Source of the DNA: an uncultured Clostridia bacterium
GTDB taxonomy: Bacteria > Bacillota > Clostridia > TANB77 > CAG-508
Length of the DNA: 19,655 nucleotides
Reading direction: 5' to 3'
Assembly (NCBI GenBank): GCA_947595555.1
Contig: CANQES010000017.1
Span: 1 to 19,655 of the forward strand
The notes below the pieces were generated by a model. That model was not told where the DNA came from. It made no database searches and worked only from the letters and a program-made list of their open reading frames with translations. Shown here one piece after another: positions 6,439 through 14,250 of the stretch (the stretch's first letter is position 1; the number at the start of each line of letters is the position of its first letter). The position numbers and the translations under genes were made by a program.

Positions 6439-6870
6439 ATGAACAAAGTAATATTAATGGGTAGACTAACAAGAGATCCTGAAACAAGATACACACAAAC
6501 AAATAATACATTAGTTGCTTCTTTTAGTCTTGCAGTAAACAGAAGATTTGTAAGACAAGGAGAAGAGCGACAAGCAGATTTCATCAACATTGTTGCATGG
6601 AGTAAGCTAGGAGAATTTTGTAGTAAATACTTTAAGAAAGGTCAACAAGTAGGAATTATTGGAAGAATACAAACAAGAACTTGGGATGATGATCAAGGAA
6701 CAAAGCACTATGTAACTGAAGTAGTAGCAGAAGAAGCATACTTTGCTGACAGTAAGAGAGAAGCAGAAATAGGTGGAAGTTCTTCTTTTGAAAATACATT
6801 TGGTAATACAGCACCTGGAAATATGGGAGCAGACTTTGAGGTATCTTCTAGCGATGACCTACCATTCTAA
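6439..6870 (+). CDS. ssb: Single-stranded DNA-binding protein
   Basis: SSB coats single-stranded DNA during replication, repair and recombination and recruits partner proteins through its acidic tail. The 143-residue protein has the N-terminal OB-fold: MNKVILMGRLTRDPETRYTQ, then ASFSLAVNR, DFINIVAWSKLGEFCSKYF and KGQQVGIIGRIQTRTWDDDQG, up to about residue 105. A short low-complexity Gly/Ser linker leads to the acidic tip SSSDDLPF that binds partner proteins. AAAGGTG (about 6425-6431) precedes the ATG. It lies between the genes for S6 and S18, the standard placement for the chromosomal replicative ssb. Confidence 0.97.
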   Translation: MNKVILMGRLTRDPETRYTQTNNTLVASFSLAVNRRFVRQGEERQADFINIVAWSKLGEFCSKYFKKGQQVGIIGRIQTRTWDDDQGTKHYVTEVVAEEAYFADSKREAEIGGSSSFENTFGNTAPGNMGADFEVSSSDDLPF

Positions 6871-6896
6871 ATTTTAAAGAGGGGGGAAAATATAAA

Positions 6897-7181
6897 ATGT
6901 CAGATAAAAAGCAAAATAAAAGAAATAATAATAAAAATAACTATGATGAGGATTATAATCCAAGATTCAGAAAACAAAGAAAAAAAGTATGTGTATTATG
7001 TAGTGACAAGAACTTTGTATTAGATTATAAAAATCCAGAACAACTAAGAAAATTTATCAATGATAAAGGAAAAATTTTACCAAGAAGAACAACTGGAGCT
7101 TGTGCAAAACATCAAAGAGATATTACACTTGCTGTAAAAAGAGCAAGACATATTGCAATATTACCATATGCACAAAATTAA
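6897..7181 (+). CDS. rpsR: 30S ribosomal protein S18 (cysteine-containing form)
   Basis: bS18 pairs with S6 on the 30S platform. The 94-residue protein has a basic, Asn-rich N-terminal arm (about 1-25) and then KKVCVLCSDKNFVLDYKNPE, LRKFINDKGKILPRRTTGAC and a KHQRDITLAVKRARHIAILP core. C32, C35, C69 and H72 are in the positions of a zinc ribbon, so this is the zinc-binding (C+) form; many Bacillota also carry a zinc-free paralogue, which is not visible here. A G-rich ribosome binding site (GAGGGGGG) lies about 10 bases before ATG 6897. It ends the operon and is followed by a strong terminator. Confidence 0.96.
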   Translation: MSDKKQNKRNNNKNNYDEDYNPRFRKQRKKVCVLCSDKNFVLDYKNPEQLRKFINDKGKILPRRTTGACAKHQRDITLAVKRARHIAILPYAQN

Positions 7182-7192
7182 AATAAAAATAT

Positions 7193-7228
7193 AAAAGACT
7201 AATTCTAAATAGAGTTAGTCTTTTCTTT
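7193..7228 (+). terminator. Intrinsic terminator of the rpsF-ssb-rpsR operon
   Basis: AAAAGACTAA (7193-7202) pairs with TTAGTCTTTT (7215-7224). The stem continues inward with four more pairs, one of them G-U, to an AAAT loop. TTTTCTTT follows. The stem is 14 bp and starts 11 bases past the rpsR stop. Confidence 0.9.
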
Positions 7229-7276
7229 ATAATAAAAAGAAAATTAACAATAAAAAATTAAGAAAAAAAGGAAGGA

Positions 7277-7305
7277 TTTATGTAAAATGCGTCGAATAAT
7301 ATAAT
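7277..7305 (+). promoter_or_regulatory. Weak candidate promoter of dnaG-rpoD with a near-Spo0A box
   Basis: A perfect -10 TATAAT is at 7300-7305, but the base run at the -35 position (TTTATG, 7277-7282) is poor. CGTCGAA at 7290-7296 is one mismatch from the Spo0A box TGTCGAA and sits just before the -10. The rest of 7229-7331 is A-rich with nothing else clear. Activator dependence is an inference. Confidence 0.35.
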
Positions 7306-7347
7306 TACGTACAATTATTTGAAACAAATTGAAGGAAAGTGAGAAGA

Positions 7348-9129
7348 ATGCAGCGATATAGTGATGAAATTATAGATGAAGTAAGGCAAAATAATGATAT
7401 TGTAGATGTTATATCACAATATGTGCATTTAAAAAGAAGTGGAAGAAATTACTTTGGACTATGTCCATTTCACAATGAAAAATCACCTTCTTTTTCTGTT
7501 TCACCAGACAAGCAAATATTCCATTGTTTTGGCTGTGGTGTAGGAGGAAACGTATTTACATTTTTAACAAAAATAGAAGGAATCAACTTTATTGAAGCTG
7601 TTCAAAACTTAGCAGAAAGAGCAAATATTCAACTACCAACTTTAGAAAGTGGAGGAGATACAGCAAAAGAATTATTAAAAGCGAAAGTATATAAAGTAAA
7701 TGAATTTACAGCTAATTATTATCATGAAAACCTATACAAGCCAGAATCAAAAATAGCACAAGAATACATCAAGAAAAGGAAATTAACAAATGAAACATTA
7801 AAATCATTTCAAATTGGATTTTCAGGACGATTTGACGAACTATATCAAGAATTAAAAAAACAGGGATTTGGAGAAGCGGAAATACTAGAATCTGGATTAG
7901 TTAATAAAAATGAAAAAGGGCAATATATTGACAGATATAGAAATCGATTAATGTTTCCAATTTGTGACGTAAGAGGAAGAGTAATCGCTTTTGGGGGAAG
8001 AGTTTTAGATGATTCAAAACCAAAATATATAAACTCTCCCGAAAATGTTGTTTATAGCAAAGGAAGAAACCTATTTGGACTCAATGTTGCAAAAAAGGGA
8101 GACATTAAACAAATTCTGATTGTAGAAGGTTATATGGATGTTATATCTTTACATCAACGCGGAATAACAAATGTTGTTGCACCATTGGGCACAGCTTTAA
8201 CACAACAACAAGGATGGCTACTAAGAAAGAGTTCAGAAAAAATTATATTAAGTTTTGATTCAGATAATGCAGGACTTACTGCTAAAATAAGAGCATTAGA
8301 TATCTTACAAAATATGGGATGCGATATTAGAATTTTACAAATGGATGGAGCAAAAGATCCAGATGAATACATTATAAAATATGGCAATGCTAGATTTAAT
8401 AACTTAGTAGAAAAAGCACTTTCAGTAATTGAATTCAAAGTAAAGATTCTAAAGCAAAATTTAAATTTAGACAGTACAAACGATAAAATTAAATTTTTAA
8501 ACGACATAGCAAAACTAATAGCAAAAATAGACAATACCATGGAAAGAGAAGTATATATAGAAAGAATTGCAAAAGAATATGATATATCAAAAGAAGCCAT
8601 TTATGCAGAAGTAAATAAATTAGCTTATGCAGGTTCAAAAGGAGAAAAAATATTAGAAAAAGCGAAACCAATTGTTAATCACAAAAAGCCAGCAGAAAAT
8701 CAAATTTCAGAAGCAATAAAAAGAAGAGAAAATACAATTTTATCTATTTTATTAACAGAAGATAGCAATGTTTTTCCAATAATTAATCAAAACATTAAAG
8801 TTGAAGACTTCAAAGACACAATTAATCAAAAAATTGCCCAAAAACTGTATGAAGAATTTGAAAAAGGAAATAGTAATATTAATAGCATAATAGACATGCT
8901 AGGCGAAGAAGAACAAAATCATATTACAGAAATTATGTCAGATGACTATGATATTACAGATATGGAAAAAGCAATAGACGACATAATGCAAAGTTACGAA
9001 AAGGACAAGTTAAATAACCGAAAATTTGAGATATTAGAGTTACTGGAAGAAAACTTAGAAGCTAATCAGAAGAAAGAACTAGAAAAAGAACTAAATGATA
9101 TAATTATTCGATTAGCAAAAATTAAATAG
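7348..9129 (+). CDS. dnaG: DNA primase
   Basis: DnaG makes the RNA primers for replication and works with the replicative helicase. From ATG 7348 the protein is 593 residues. The zinc-binding domain has C39-H42 and C60-C63 (CPFHNEKSPSFSVSP and FHCFGCG). The TOPRIM catalytic core includes ILIVEGYMDV with Glu260 and Asp264 and the acidic pair in LSFDSDNAG (Asp304, Asp306). The C-terminal 150 or so residues are a helical helicase-binding region, poorly conserved as usual. I chose ATG 7348 because AAGGAAAG (7332-7339) is suitably spaced; the GTG at 7339 is too close to it. The stop overlaps the ribosome binding site of rpoD, so dnaG and rpoD are cotranscribed, as in many bacteria. Confidence 0.97.
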   Translation: MQRYSDEIIDEVRQNNDIVDVISQYVHLKRSGRNYFGLCPFHNEKSPSFSVSPDKQIFHCFGCGVGGNVFTFLTKIEGINFIEAVQNLAERANIQLPTLESGGDTAKELLKAKVYKVNEFTANYYHENLYKPESKIAQEYIKKRKLTNETLKSFQIGFSGRFDELYQELKKQGFGEAEILESGLVNKNEKGQYIDRYRNRLMFPICDVRGRVIAFGGRVLDDSKPKYINSPENVVYSKGRNLFGLNVAKKGDIKQILIVEGYMDVISLHQRGITNVVAPLGTALTQQQGWLLRKSSEKIILSFDSDNAGLTAKIRALDILQNMGCDIRILQMDGAKDPDEYIIKYGNARFNNLVEKALSVIEFKVKILKQNLNLDSTNDKIKFLNDIAKLIAKIDNTMEREVYIERIAKEYDISKEAIYAEVNKLAYAGSKGEKILEKAKPIVNHKKPAENQISEAIKRRENTILSILLTEDSNVFPIINQNIKVEDFKDTINQKIAQKLYEEFEKGNSNINSIIDMLGEEEQNHITEIMSDDYDITDMEKAIDDIMQSYEKDKLNNRKFEILELLEENLEANQKKELEKELNDIIIRLAKIK

Positions 9130-9141
9130 GGGTGAAAAATA

Positions 9142-10521
9142 ATGGCAAAGAAGAAAGATGAAATAAAAGAAGTAGAAGCAAAGAAAAAGTCACAAACCAA
9201 GAAAAAAACGGAAAAAAACGATAAAGTGCAAAAAACAAAGCAAAAAGAAACCAAAAATCAAGAAAAACCTAAAACAGAAAAGAAATTAGAAGAAAAACCA
9301 AAAACAAAACAAAAAGAAAAAACAAAACAAGAAGTGACAGAAAAAATAAAGATAGCAAGAGAAGTAGCAAAAGAAAACTTAGAGATGTCAGAAAATGAAT
9401 TTGTAGAAAATGATAAAGAACAAAATGAAGAAGAAAATAAATTAAAAGAAGAAAAAGTAAGCAAAATTCTGAAAAAAGCAAAAGAACAAGGCCAAATTAC
9501 CTATGGTGATTTAGCAACAGAATTAGATGATGTAAATCCAGAGCAGATAGACCAAGTATTTGATGCTTTTGAAGAATTAGGGGTAGACTTATTATCTGAT
9601 GATATAGATGAAGAAGAGCCAGATATAGAGGACTTAAAAGAAGTAGAAGCATTAAAATTAGATGAAATAACTGACACTAGTTATGAAGGAATCAATGTTG
9701 ATGATCCAGTAAGAATGTATTTAAGAGAAATAGGAAGAATACCACTTTTAACATTTGACCAAGAATTAGATTTAGCAAAAAAAATCTTAGAAGGTAGTGA
9801 AGAAGCAAAACAGCAATTAGCAGAATCAAATTTAAGATTAGTTGTAAGCATTGCAAAAAAATATGTAGGTAGAGGAATGCTATTCTTAGATTTAATACAA
9901 GAAGGAAATATGGGGCTAATAAAGGCTGTTGAAAAATTTGATTACACAAAAGGATTTAAATTTAGTACCTATGCTACTTGGTGGATTAGACAAGCTATTA
10001 CAAGAGCAATTGCAGATCAAGCTAGAACAATAAGGATTCCTGTACACATGGTAGAAACCATAAACAAACTAATTAGAACTTCAAGACATTTATTACAACA
10101 ACTAGGAAGAGAACCAACACCTGAAGAAATTGCTGTAGAGATGGAGATATCAGTAGAAAAAGTAATGGAAATTCAAAAAATCGCACAAGATCCAGTATCT
10201 TTAGAAACTCCAATTGGAGAGGAAGATGATAGTCACTTAGGAGATTTCATTCAAGATGACGATAGCCCAGCACCACACGATTCAGCAGCATATACTTTAT
10301 TAAAAGAACAACTAGAAGATGTTATGAACACATTAACACCAAGAGAGGCAAAAGTTTTAAAATTAAGATTTGGTTTGGAAGATGGAAAAGCCAGAACTCT
10401 AGAAGAAGTAGGACGTGAATTTGAAGTAACACGTGAAAGAATTAGACAAATTGAAGCAAAAGCACTAAGAAAACTAAGACATCCAAGTAGAAGTAAAAAA
10501 CTTAGAGATTATATGGGATAA
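9142..10521 (+). CDS. rpoD: RNA polymerase primary sigma factor (SigA/RpoD) with long charged N-terminus
   Basis: This is the housekeeping sigma-70. The 459-residue protein has region 1.1 (about 105-155), region 1.2 (about 186-219, DDPVRMYLREIGRIPLLT), region 2 (226-295, with FSTYATWWIRQAITRAI), region 3 (about 305-380) and region 4 (about 392-455). The -35-reading helix-turn-helix is TLEEVGREFEVTRERIRQIE. Bacillota SigA is typically about 360-380 residues; the extra 80-100 residues are a Lys/Glu/Gln-rich, low-complexity stretch at positions 3-104, with a near repeat of EKPKTEKK and EKPKTKQK. AGGGGTG at 9128-9134 sets ATG 9142. The neighbours are dnaG upstream and mscS 18 bases downstream of the stop. 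Confidence 0.97.
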   Translation: MAKKKDEIKEVEAKKKSQTKKKTEKNDKVQKTKQKETKNQEKPKTEKKLEEKPKTKQKEKTKQEVTEKIKIAREVAKENLEMSENEFVENDKEQNEEENKLKEEKVSKILKKAKEQGQITYGDLATELDDVNPEQIDQVFDAFEELGVDLLSDDIDEEEPDIEDLKEVEALKLDEITDTSYEGINVDDPVRMYLREIGRIPLLTFDQELDLAKKILEGSEEAKQQLAESNLRLVVSIAKKYVGRGMLFLDLIQEGNMGLIKAVEKFDYTKGFKFSTYATWWIRQAITRAIADQARTIRIPVHMVETINKLIRTSRHLLQQLGREPTPEEIAVEMEISVEKVMEIQKIAQDPVSLETPIGEEDDSHLGDFIQDDDSPAPHDSAAYTLLKEQLEDVMNTLTPREAKVLKLRFGLEDGKARTLEEVGREFEVTRERIRQIEAKALRKLRHPSRSKKLRDYMG

Positions 10522-10539
10522 AATTAAATGGAGGAAGAA

Positions 10540-11580
10540 ATGGATTTAATGTCTTTTCCAATTATCGATATATTAATAGCTATTGGAATAATTGTGTTTT
10601 TTAGAATTTTTAGCAATATCTTTTCATATATAATTATTAGAATGTTTAAAATTAAAGAAAAAAAATCAAAAACAATAAAAGAAAGTGCATTTTATGCTCC
10701 ATTAAAAATATTTTTTATTTTATTAGGATTTTATTTAGCAATTATGTTTTTAAAAGAGCCATTAGAACTTTCAGAAGAAATTATGCTAATAGCTACAAAA
10801 ATATTTAAGATAGTTAGTATAATTGTTTTTGCTAGGGGATTAGCACAAAGCTTTACTTTAAAATCAAATCTAGTGAAAACAATAAAAAACAAAATGAATT
10901 ACAGCATGGAAGACTCTATGTTTCAGTTTATGCTAAAAGCAATAAGAACTATCATTTATGGAATAGCAGGTTTCATTGTCATTACAGAATTAGGATTTAA
11001 TTTAAATGGAATTGTTGCAGGATTAGGAATTGGAGGAGTTATAATTACACTTGCTGCACAAGATACAGCAAAGAATTTATTTGGTGGATTAGTCATCTTT
11101 TTAGATAAGCCTTTTATTGTAGGAGATTGGATTCAAATGGAGGAATTTGAAGGAACAGTCGAAGATATTACATTTAGAAGTACAAGAGTGAGAACTTTTG
11201 AGAATTCTTTAGTAAACATTCCAAATTCCATAATATCTAATAGTTCTATAATTAATTGGAGCAAGATGGAAAAAAGAAGATATAAAACAAATTTATGTGT
11301 AGAAATAGATACTCCGTTAGATAAATTACAAAAATTTAAAACAAGAGTACAAGACATGTTACAATCAAGAGAAGATATTTATGATGATTCTATTATTGTT
11401 AAATTTGATGAAATTAAAAATAATGGGTTAAACATATTAATTTGTAGTTATACAGGTTCTATAGACTATGTAAGTTATTTAACAGAAAGGGAAAATATAA
11501 ATTATAAAATAATGAAAATTTTGCAAGAAGAAGGAATTCAATTAGCATATGATACCAAAACTATACATGTAAAAAATTAA
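10540..11580 (+). CDS. Mechanosensitive channel, MscS family
   Basis: MscS-family channels open when membrane tension rises in hypo-osmotic shock and release solutes. The 346-residue protein has hydrophobic segments at about 5-30, 52-72, 82-100 and 132-150, then the pore-lining segment with GLGIGGVIITLAAQDTAKNL (161-180) and the family signature DKPFIVGDWIQM. The cytoplasmic vestibule domain follows with TRVRTFENSLVNIPNS. I chose ATG 10540 because GGAGG (10530-10534) precedes it by 5 bases. The ATG at 10528 overlaps that site and would add only MEEE. It is probably cotranscribed with dnaG-rpoD. The number of helices before the pore places it among medium-sized MscS relatives; no specific subfamily name is justified. 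Confidence 0.93.
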   Translation: MDLMSFPIIDILIAIGIIVFFRIFSNIFSYIIIRMFKIKEKKSKTIKESAFYAPLKIFFILLGFYLAIMFLKEPLELSEEIMLIATKIFKIVSIIVFARGLAQSFTLKSNLVKTIKNKMNYSMEDSMFQFMLKAIRTIIYGIAGFIVITELGFNLNGIVAGLGIGGVIITLAAQDTAKNLFGGLVIFLDKPFIVGDWIQMEEFEGTVEDITFRSTRVRTFENSLVNIPNSIISNSSIINWSKMEKRRYKTNLCVEIDTPLDKLQKFKTRVQDMLQSREDIYDDSIIVKFDEIKNNGLNILICSYTGSIDYVSYLTERENINYKIMKILQEEGIQLAYDTKTIHVKN

Positions 11581-11617
11581 AAAGTGGGTATGTAACAAGG
11601 AAATGTCACATACCCAT
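11571..11617 (-). terminator. Terminator of the minus-strand small gene
   Basis: TGGGTATGT (11585-11593) pairs perfectly with ACATACCCA (11608-11616). On the minus strand the stem is followed by a T-rich tract (A runs at 11571-11576 and 11579-11583). On the plus strand no T run follows, so it serves the 11628-11849 gene better than mscS, though the stem could still affect mscS mRNA. Confidence 0.65.
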
Positions 11618-11627
11618 TCCGTGTATG

Positions 11628-11849
11628 TTAGAAAATGTGGATTTTTATTGTCATTATCCACCGAATTAAACATACAAGGAAGAGAAAATTGAGTCCAAGA
11701 CTCAAAAGCAAAGAGCAATCGGAAAGAAAATCCAATTTCTCTTTAGGAAGTGCCAACGATGGTTTTTTATCTAAAAACCATATAGTTAGTCTCCAAAAAA
11801 GCAAACAAATGGGGAATAAAATTACAACATATAATAAATTTTTCTCCAT
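11628..11849 (-). CDS. Small membrane protein, unknown function
   Basis: This is an unrecognised 73-residue protein, convergent to mscS. It starts MEKNLLYVVILFPICLLFWR, with one hydrophobic segment at about 5-25, a charged middle (DKKPSLALPKEKLDF) and a second hydrophobic segment around 46-66. AAAGGAG (11856-11862 on the minus strand) lies 6 bases before the ATG at 11849, an extended -10 lies upstream and a terminator follows, which together argue for a real gene. In-frame ATG 11879 is less likely because it has no such site. Codon choice is unlike the neighbours: CCC, TCG, CGG and CTC codons occur in this short frame, which may mean recent arrival. No function is inferred. Confidence 0.6.
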   Translation of the reverse strand: MEKNLLYVVILFPICLLFWRLTIWFLDKKPSLALPKEKLDFLSDCSLLLSLGLNFLFLVCLIRWIMTIKIHIF

Positions 11850-11860
11850 GCTTTGCTCCT

Positions 11861-11936
11861 TTCTGTGAAAACAGAACAATGTGTTACATTTGTATTATAA
11901 CATAAAATCACTAAAAATAAAAGAATTTTCACAGAA
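11861..11936. promoter_or_regulatory. Inverted-repeat operator candidates and minus-strand promoter in the divergent region
   Basis: A perfect palindrome, TTCTGT-GAAA-ACAGAA, lies at 11861-11876. TTCTGTGAAAA (11861-11871) recurs in exact inverted form as TTTTCACAGAA at 11926-11936, and ACAGAACA occurs at 11871-11878 and 11931-11938. Between them is a minus-strand extended -10, TGTTATAAT (11894-11902). The layout suits a regulator binding either side of the promoter of the small gene and upstream of the response regulator gene. Confidence 0.45.
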
Positions 11937-11967
11937 CAGACACAAAATATCATTATAATAAAAACTG

Positions 11968-11973
11968 TATAAT
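11968..11973 (+). promoter_or_regulatory. -10 element of the two-component operon
   Basis: TATAAT at 11968-11973 is a perfect -10 box, 21 bases before the response regulator ATG. No convincing -35 lies 16-18 bases upstream, which would suit an activated promoter. A second TATAAT occurs at 11954-11959. Confidence 0.45.
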
Positions 11974-11994
11974 GTAGAAAGAGAGGAAATAGAA

Positions 11995-12672
11995 ATGTCT
12001 AGTGAATGCATTTTAATTGTTGATGATGAGCAAAGAATGAGAAAATTAATTAAAGATTTTTTAATGTCAAAAGGTTATAGCATATTAGAAGCAGAAGATG
12101 GAGAAAAAGCATTATCAGTTTTTGAAGAAAACAAAAATAAAATAACACTAATATTATTAGATGTTATGATGCCAAAATTAGATGGATGGTCTGTATTGCG
12201 TCAAATTAGGCAGGAATCTAAAGTACCAATTATTATGCTAACAGCACGAGGAGAGGAACAGGACGAGCTATTTGGATTTGAATTAGGTGTGGACGAATAT
12301 ATATCAAAGCCATTTAGCCCTAAAATACTAGTAGCAAGAGTAGAAGCTATTCTAAAAAGAACTACCAAGGACACAACTGACATTAAAAATTATGCTGGCA
12401 TAGAAATAGACAAAGAAGGAAGAACAGTAAAAGTAGATGGAAAAACAATTGAATTGAGTTTAAGAGAATATGAATTATTTATCTATCTAATAGAAAATGA
12501 AAATATTGCATTATCAAGAGACAAAATATTAAACAATGTATGGAATTATGATTATTATGGAGATTCAAGAACCATTGACAGTCATATCAAAAAAATTAGG
12601 CATAAATTAGGCAAAAAAGGAAAATACATAAAAACTATGAGAGGAGTAGGATACAAATTTGAAATTAAGTAA
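11995..12672 (+). CDS. Two-component response regulator, OmpR family
   Basis: This is a DNA-binding response regulator of 225 residues. The receiver domain (about 5-118) has the acidic pair Asp10-Asp11, the phospho-acceptor Asp56 in LILLDVMMP, Thr83 in MLTARG and Lys105 in YISKPF. The C-terminal winged helix (about 129-225) ends in GDSRTIDSHIKKIRHKLG and MRGVGYKFEIK, typical of the OmpR/PhoB class. An AGAGAGGA ribosome binding site precedes ATG 11995. The histidine kinase gene overlaps or directly abuts it. The target genes are unknown. The repeats at 11861-11936 and the surface genes downstream are candidates by position only. Confidence 0.95.
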   Translation: MSSECILIVDDEQRMRKLIKDFLMSKGYSILEAEDGEKALSVFEENKNKITLILLDVMMPKLDGWSVLRQIRQESKVPIIMLTARGEEQDELFGFELGVDEYISKPFSPKILVARVEAILKRTTKDTTDIKNYAGIEIDKEGRTVKVDGKTIELSLREYELFIYLIENENIALSRDKILNNVWNYDYYGDSRTIDSHIKKIRHKLGKKGKYIKTMRGVGYKFEIK

Positions 12673-14176
12673 TAAGTTAATGAAGTTTAAAAATGCACTA
12701 AAATCTGTAAGAGTAAAACTTTTCATGACATTATCTTTAGTTATTCTAGTTATTATTTTATTTCTTATTTTAGTAAATAATTTCGTATTTGGGCAATTTT
12801 ATTTATATAGTAAAACAAAGGCATTAAAATCAGTATATAAATTAGTAAATGATGATTATAATAATTCTGAAAATATAGACATTGAAGCACAATTAGAAAG
12901 AATTGCTATAAATAATGATTTCGATATATTAATTAGAACAAATCAAAATGTTAATGTATATACTTCAAACAAGGATTTCTTTTCTACTCTAGGACAAATG
13001 AATGAAATGACAAGCAGATACAATAAAAATAGCGGAGAAATGATAGAAGAAGGGAAAAAATACAACATAAAAAAAATGACAGACTATAAAAATGAAATTA
13101 CATACATATTATTATCTGCTACCTTAGACAATGGATACTTATTATATGTTAGAATTCCAATTACTTCTATTCAAGAAAGTGTAAAAATTTCTAATAACTT
13201 TTTATATTTAATGGCAGGCTTTACAATTTTAATTTCAGCTGTAATTGTGTCATATGTTTCTAGAAAATTTGGTGACCCAATTTCAGAACTGAATGATATT
13301 GCGAAACGAATGTCAAATTTAGACTTTAGCAAAAAATACAGAATTAAAGATATAGATGATGAAATAAATAACTTAGGAAAAAGTATTAATGCCATGTCTG
13401 ATAAATTGGAAAAGACAATTAAACAATTAAGAAGTACAAATATTGAACTAGAAAAAGATATTGAGGAAAAATCCAAGATTGACGATATGAGGAAAAGTTT
13501 TATTTCTGATGTATCACATGAATTAAAAACACCAATTGCTTTAATACAAGGATATAGTGAAGGATTATTAGAAAATGTAAATTCAGATGAAGAAAATAGA
13601 AAATTCTATGCTGAAGTAATTCTTGATGAAACTAATAAAATGGATAGATTAGTAAAACAATTATTGGAATTAATGAAAATTGAATATGGAAAAAGAGAAT
13701 TCCAAGATAAAAAATTTAACATTGTAGAATTGGAAAAAGAAGTAGTACGAAAATCAAAAGTTATATTAGAAGAAAAGCAAGTGCAAATAGAATTTAATAG
13801 TTCAGAAGAAATTAATGTATTTGCAGATGATTTTTATATTGAGCAAGTAATTACCAATTATTTAACAAATGCTATTAAACATGTAAAAGATATAAATGGA
13901 TATAAGCAAATAAAAATTGAAAATGAAGTAGATATTGAAAAAAATAAAGTAAGAATTAAAATTTTCAATACCGGAGATAAAATTTCAGAGGAAGATATAT
14001 CTAGAATATGGAATAGATTTTATAAAGTAGATGAATCTAGAAACCGTGAAAACGGTGGAAGCGGAATAGGATTGTCTTTAGTAAAAGCAATAATGAGCAA
14101 CTATGGAAATGTTTATGGTGTCATTAATAAAGACGATGGGGTAGAATTTTATATAGAGTTAGATTTAAAATTATAA
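12659..14176 (+). CDS. Sensor histidine kinase
   Basis: This is the membrane kinase partner of the preceding regulator. Counting from TTG 12659 it is 505 residues. TM1 is at about 19-45, an extracytoplasmic sensor region at about 46-175, and TM2 at about 181-200. A HAMP linker follows (about 201-255), then HisKA with phospho-acceptor His287 in FISDVSHELKTPIALIQGY. The ATPase domain has its N box at 400-408 (NYLTNAIKHV), G1 in FNTGD (436-440) and G2 in GGSGIGLSLVKA (466-477). The start is uncertain. TTG 12659 overlaps the regulator by 14 bases and has GAGGAG upstream, while ATG 12680 lies past the regulator stop but lacks a clear ribosome binding site. The sensor domain is of no family I recognise, so the signal is unknown. 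Confidence 0.93.
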   Translation: MKLSNKLMKFKNALKSVRVKLFMTLSLVILVIILFLILVNNFVFGQFYLYSKTKALKSVYKLVNDDYNNSENIDIEAQLERIAINNDFDILIRTNQNVNVYTSNKDFFSTLGQMNEMTSRYNKNSGEMIEEGKKYNIKKMTDYKNEITYILLSATLDNGYLLYVRIPITSIQESVKISNNFLYLMAGFTILISAVIVSYVSRKFGDPISELNDIAKRMSNLDFSKKYRIKDIDDEINNLGKSINAMSDKLEKTIKQLRSTNIELEKDIEEKSKIDDMRKSFISDVSHELKTPIALIQGYSEGLLENVNSDEENRKFYAEVILDETNKMDRLVKQLLELMKIEYGKREFQDKKFNIVELEKEVVRKSKVILEEKQVQIEFNSSEEINVFADDFYIEQVITNYLTNAIKHVKDINGYKQIKIENEVDIEKNKVRIKIFNTGDKISEEDISRIWNRFYKVDESRNRENGGSGIGLSLVKAIMSNYGNVYGVINKDDGVEFYIELDLKL

Positions 14177-14211
14177 TAAATTTGTTTATAAAATATGAAT
14201 AAAAAACTTTG

Positions 14212-14240
14212 CCTTCCATATACTAAAATCATATGGAAGG
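14212..14240 (+). repeat. Perfect inverted repeat covering the antitoxin ribosome binding site
   Basis: CCTTCCATAT (14212-14221) and ATATGGAAGG (14231-14240) are exact 10-base inverted repeats with a 9-base spacer. The right arm contains most of the Shine-Dalgarno of the antitoxin gene (AAGGAG, 14237-14242). As DNA it could be the palindromic operator typical of self-repressing antitoxins; as RNA it would hide the ribosome binding site. Confidence 0.75.
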
Positions 14241-14250
14241 AGATGAATAC

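Noticed and set aside
8154..8600. 148-residue minus-strand open frame within dnaG
   Set aside because: It lies entirely opposite conserved primase sequence, has no recognisable domain, and its Ser/Ile/Phe-rich composition is that of an antisense shadow.
11585..11616. mscS terminator on the plus strand
   Set aside because: The stem is good but no T run follows on the plus strand; the T-rich tract is on the minus-strand side.
11635..11868. 77-residue plus-strand open frame after mscS
   Set aside because: It is opposite the 73-residue minus-strand gene, which has the ribosome binding site, promoter and membrane pattern; the plus-strand product is basic and featureless.
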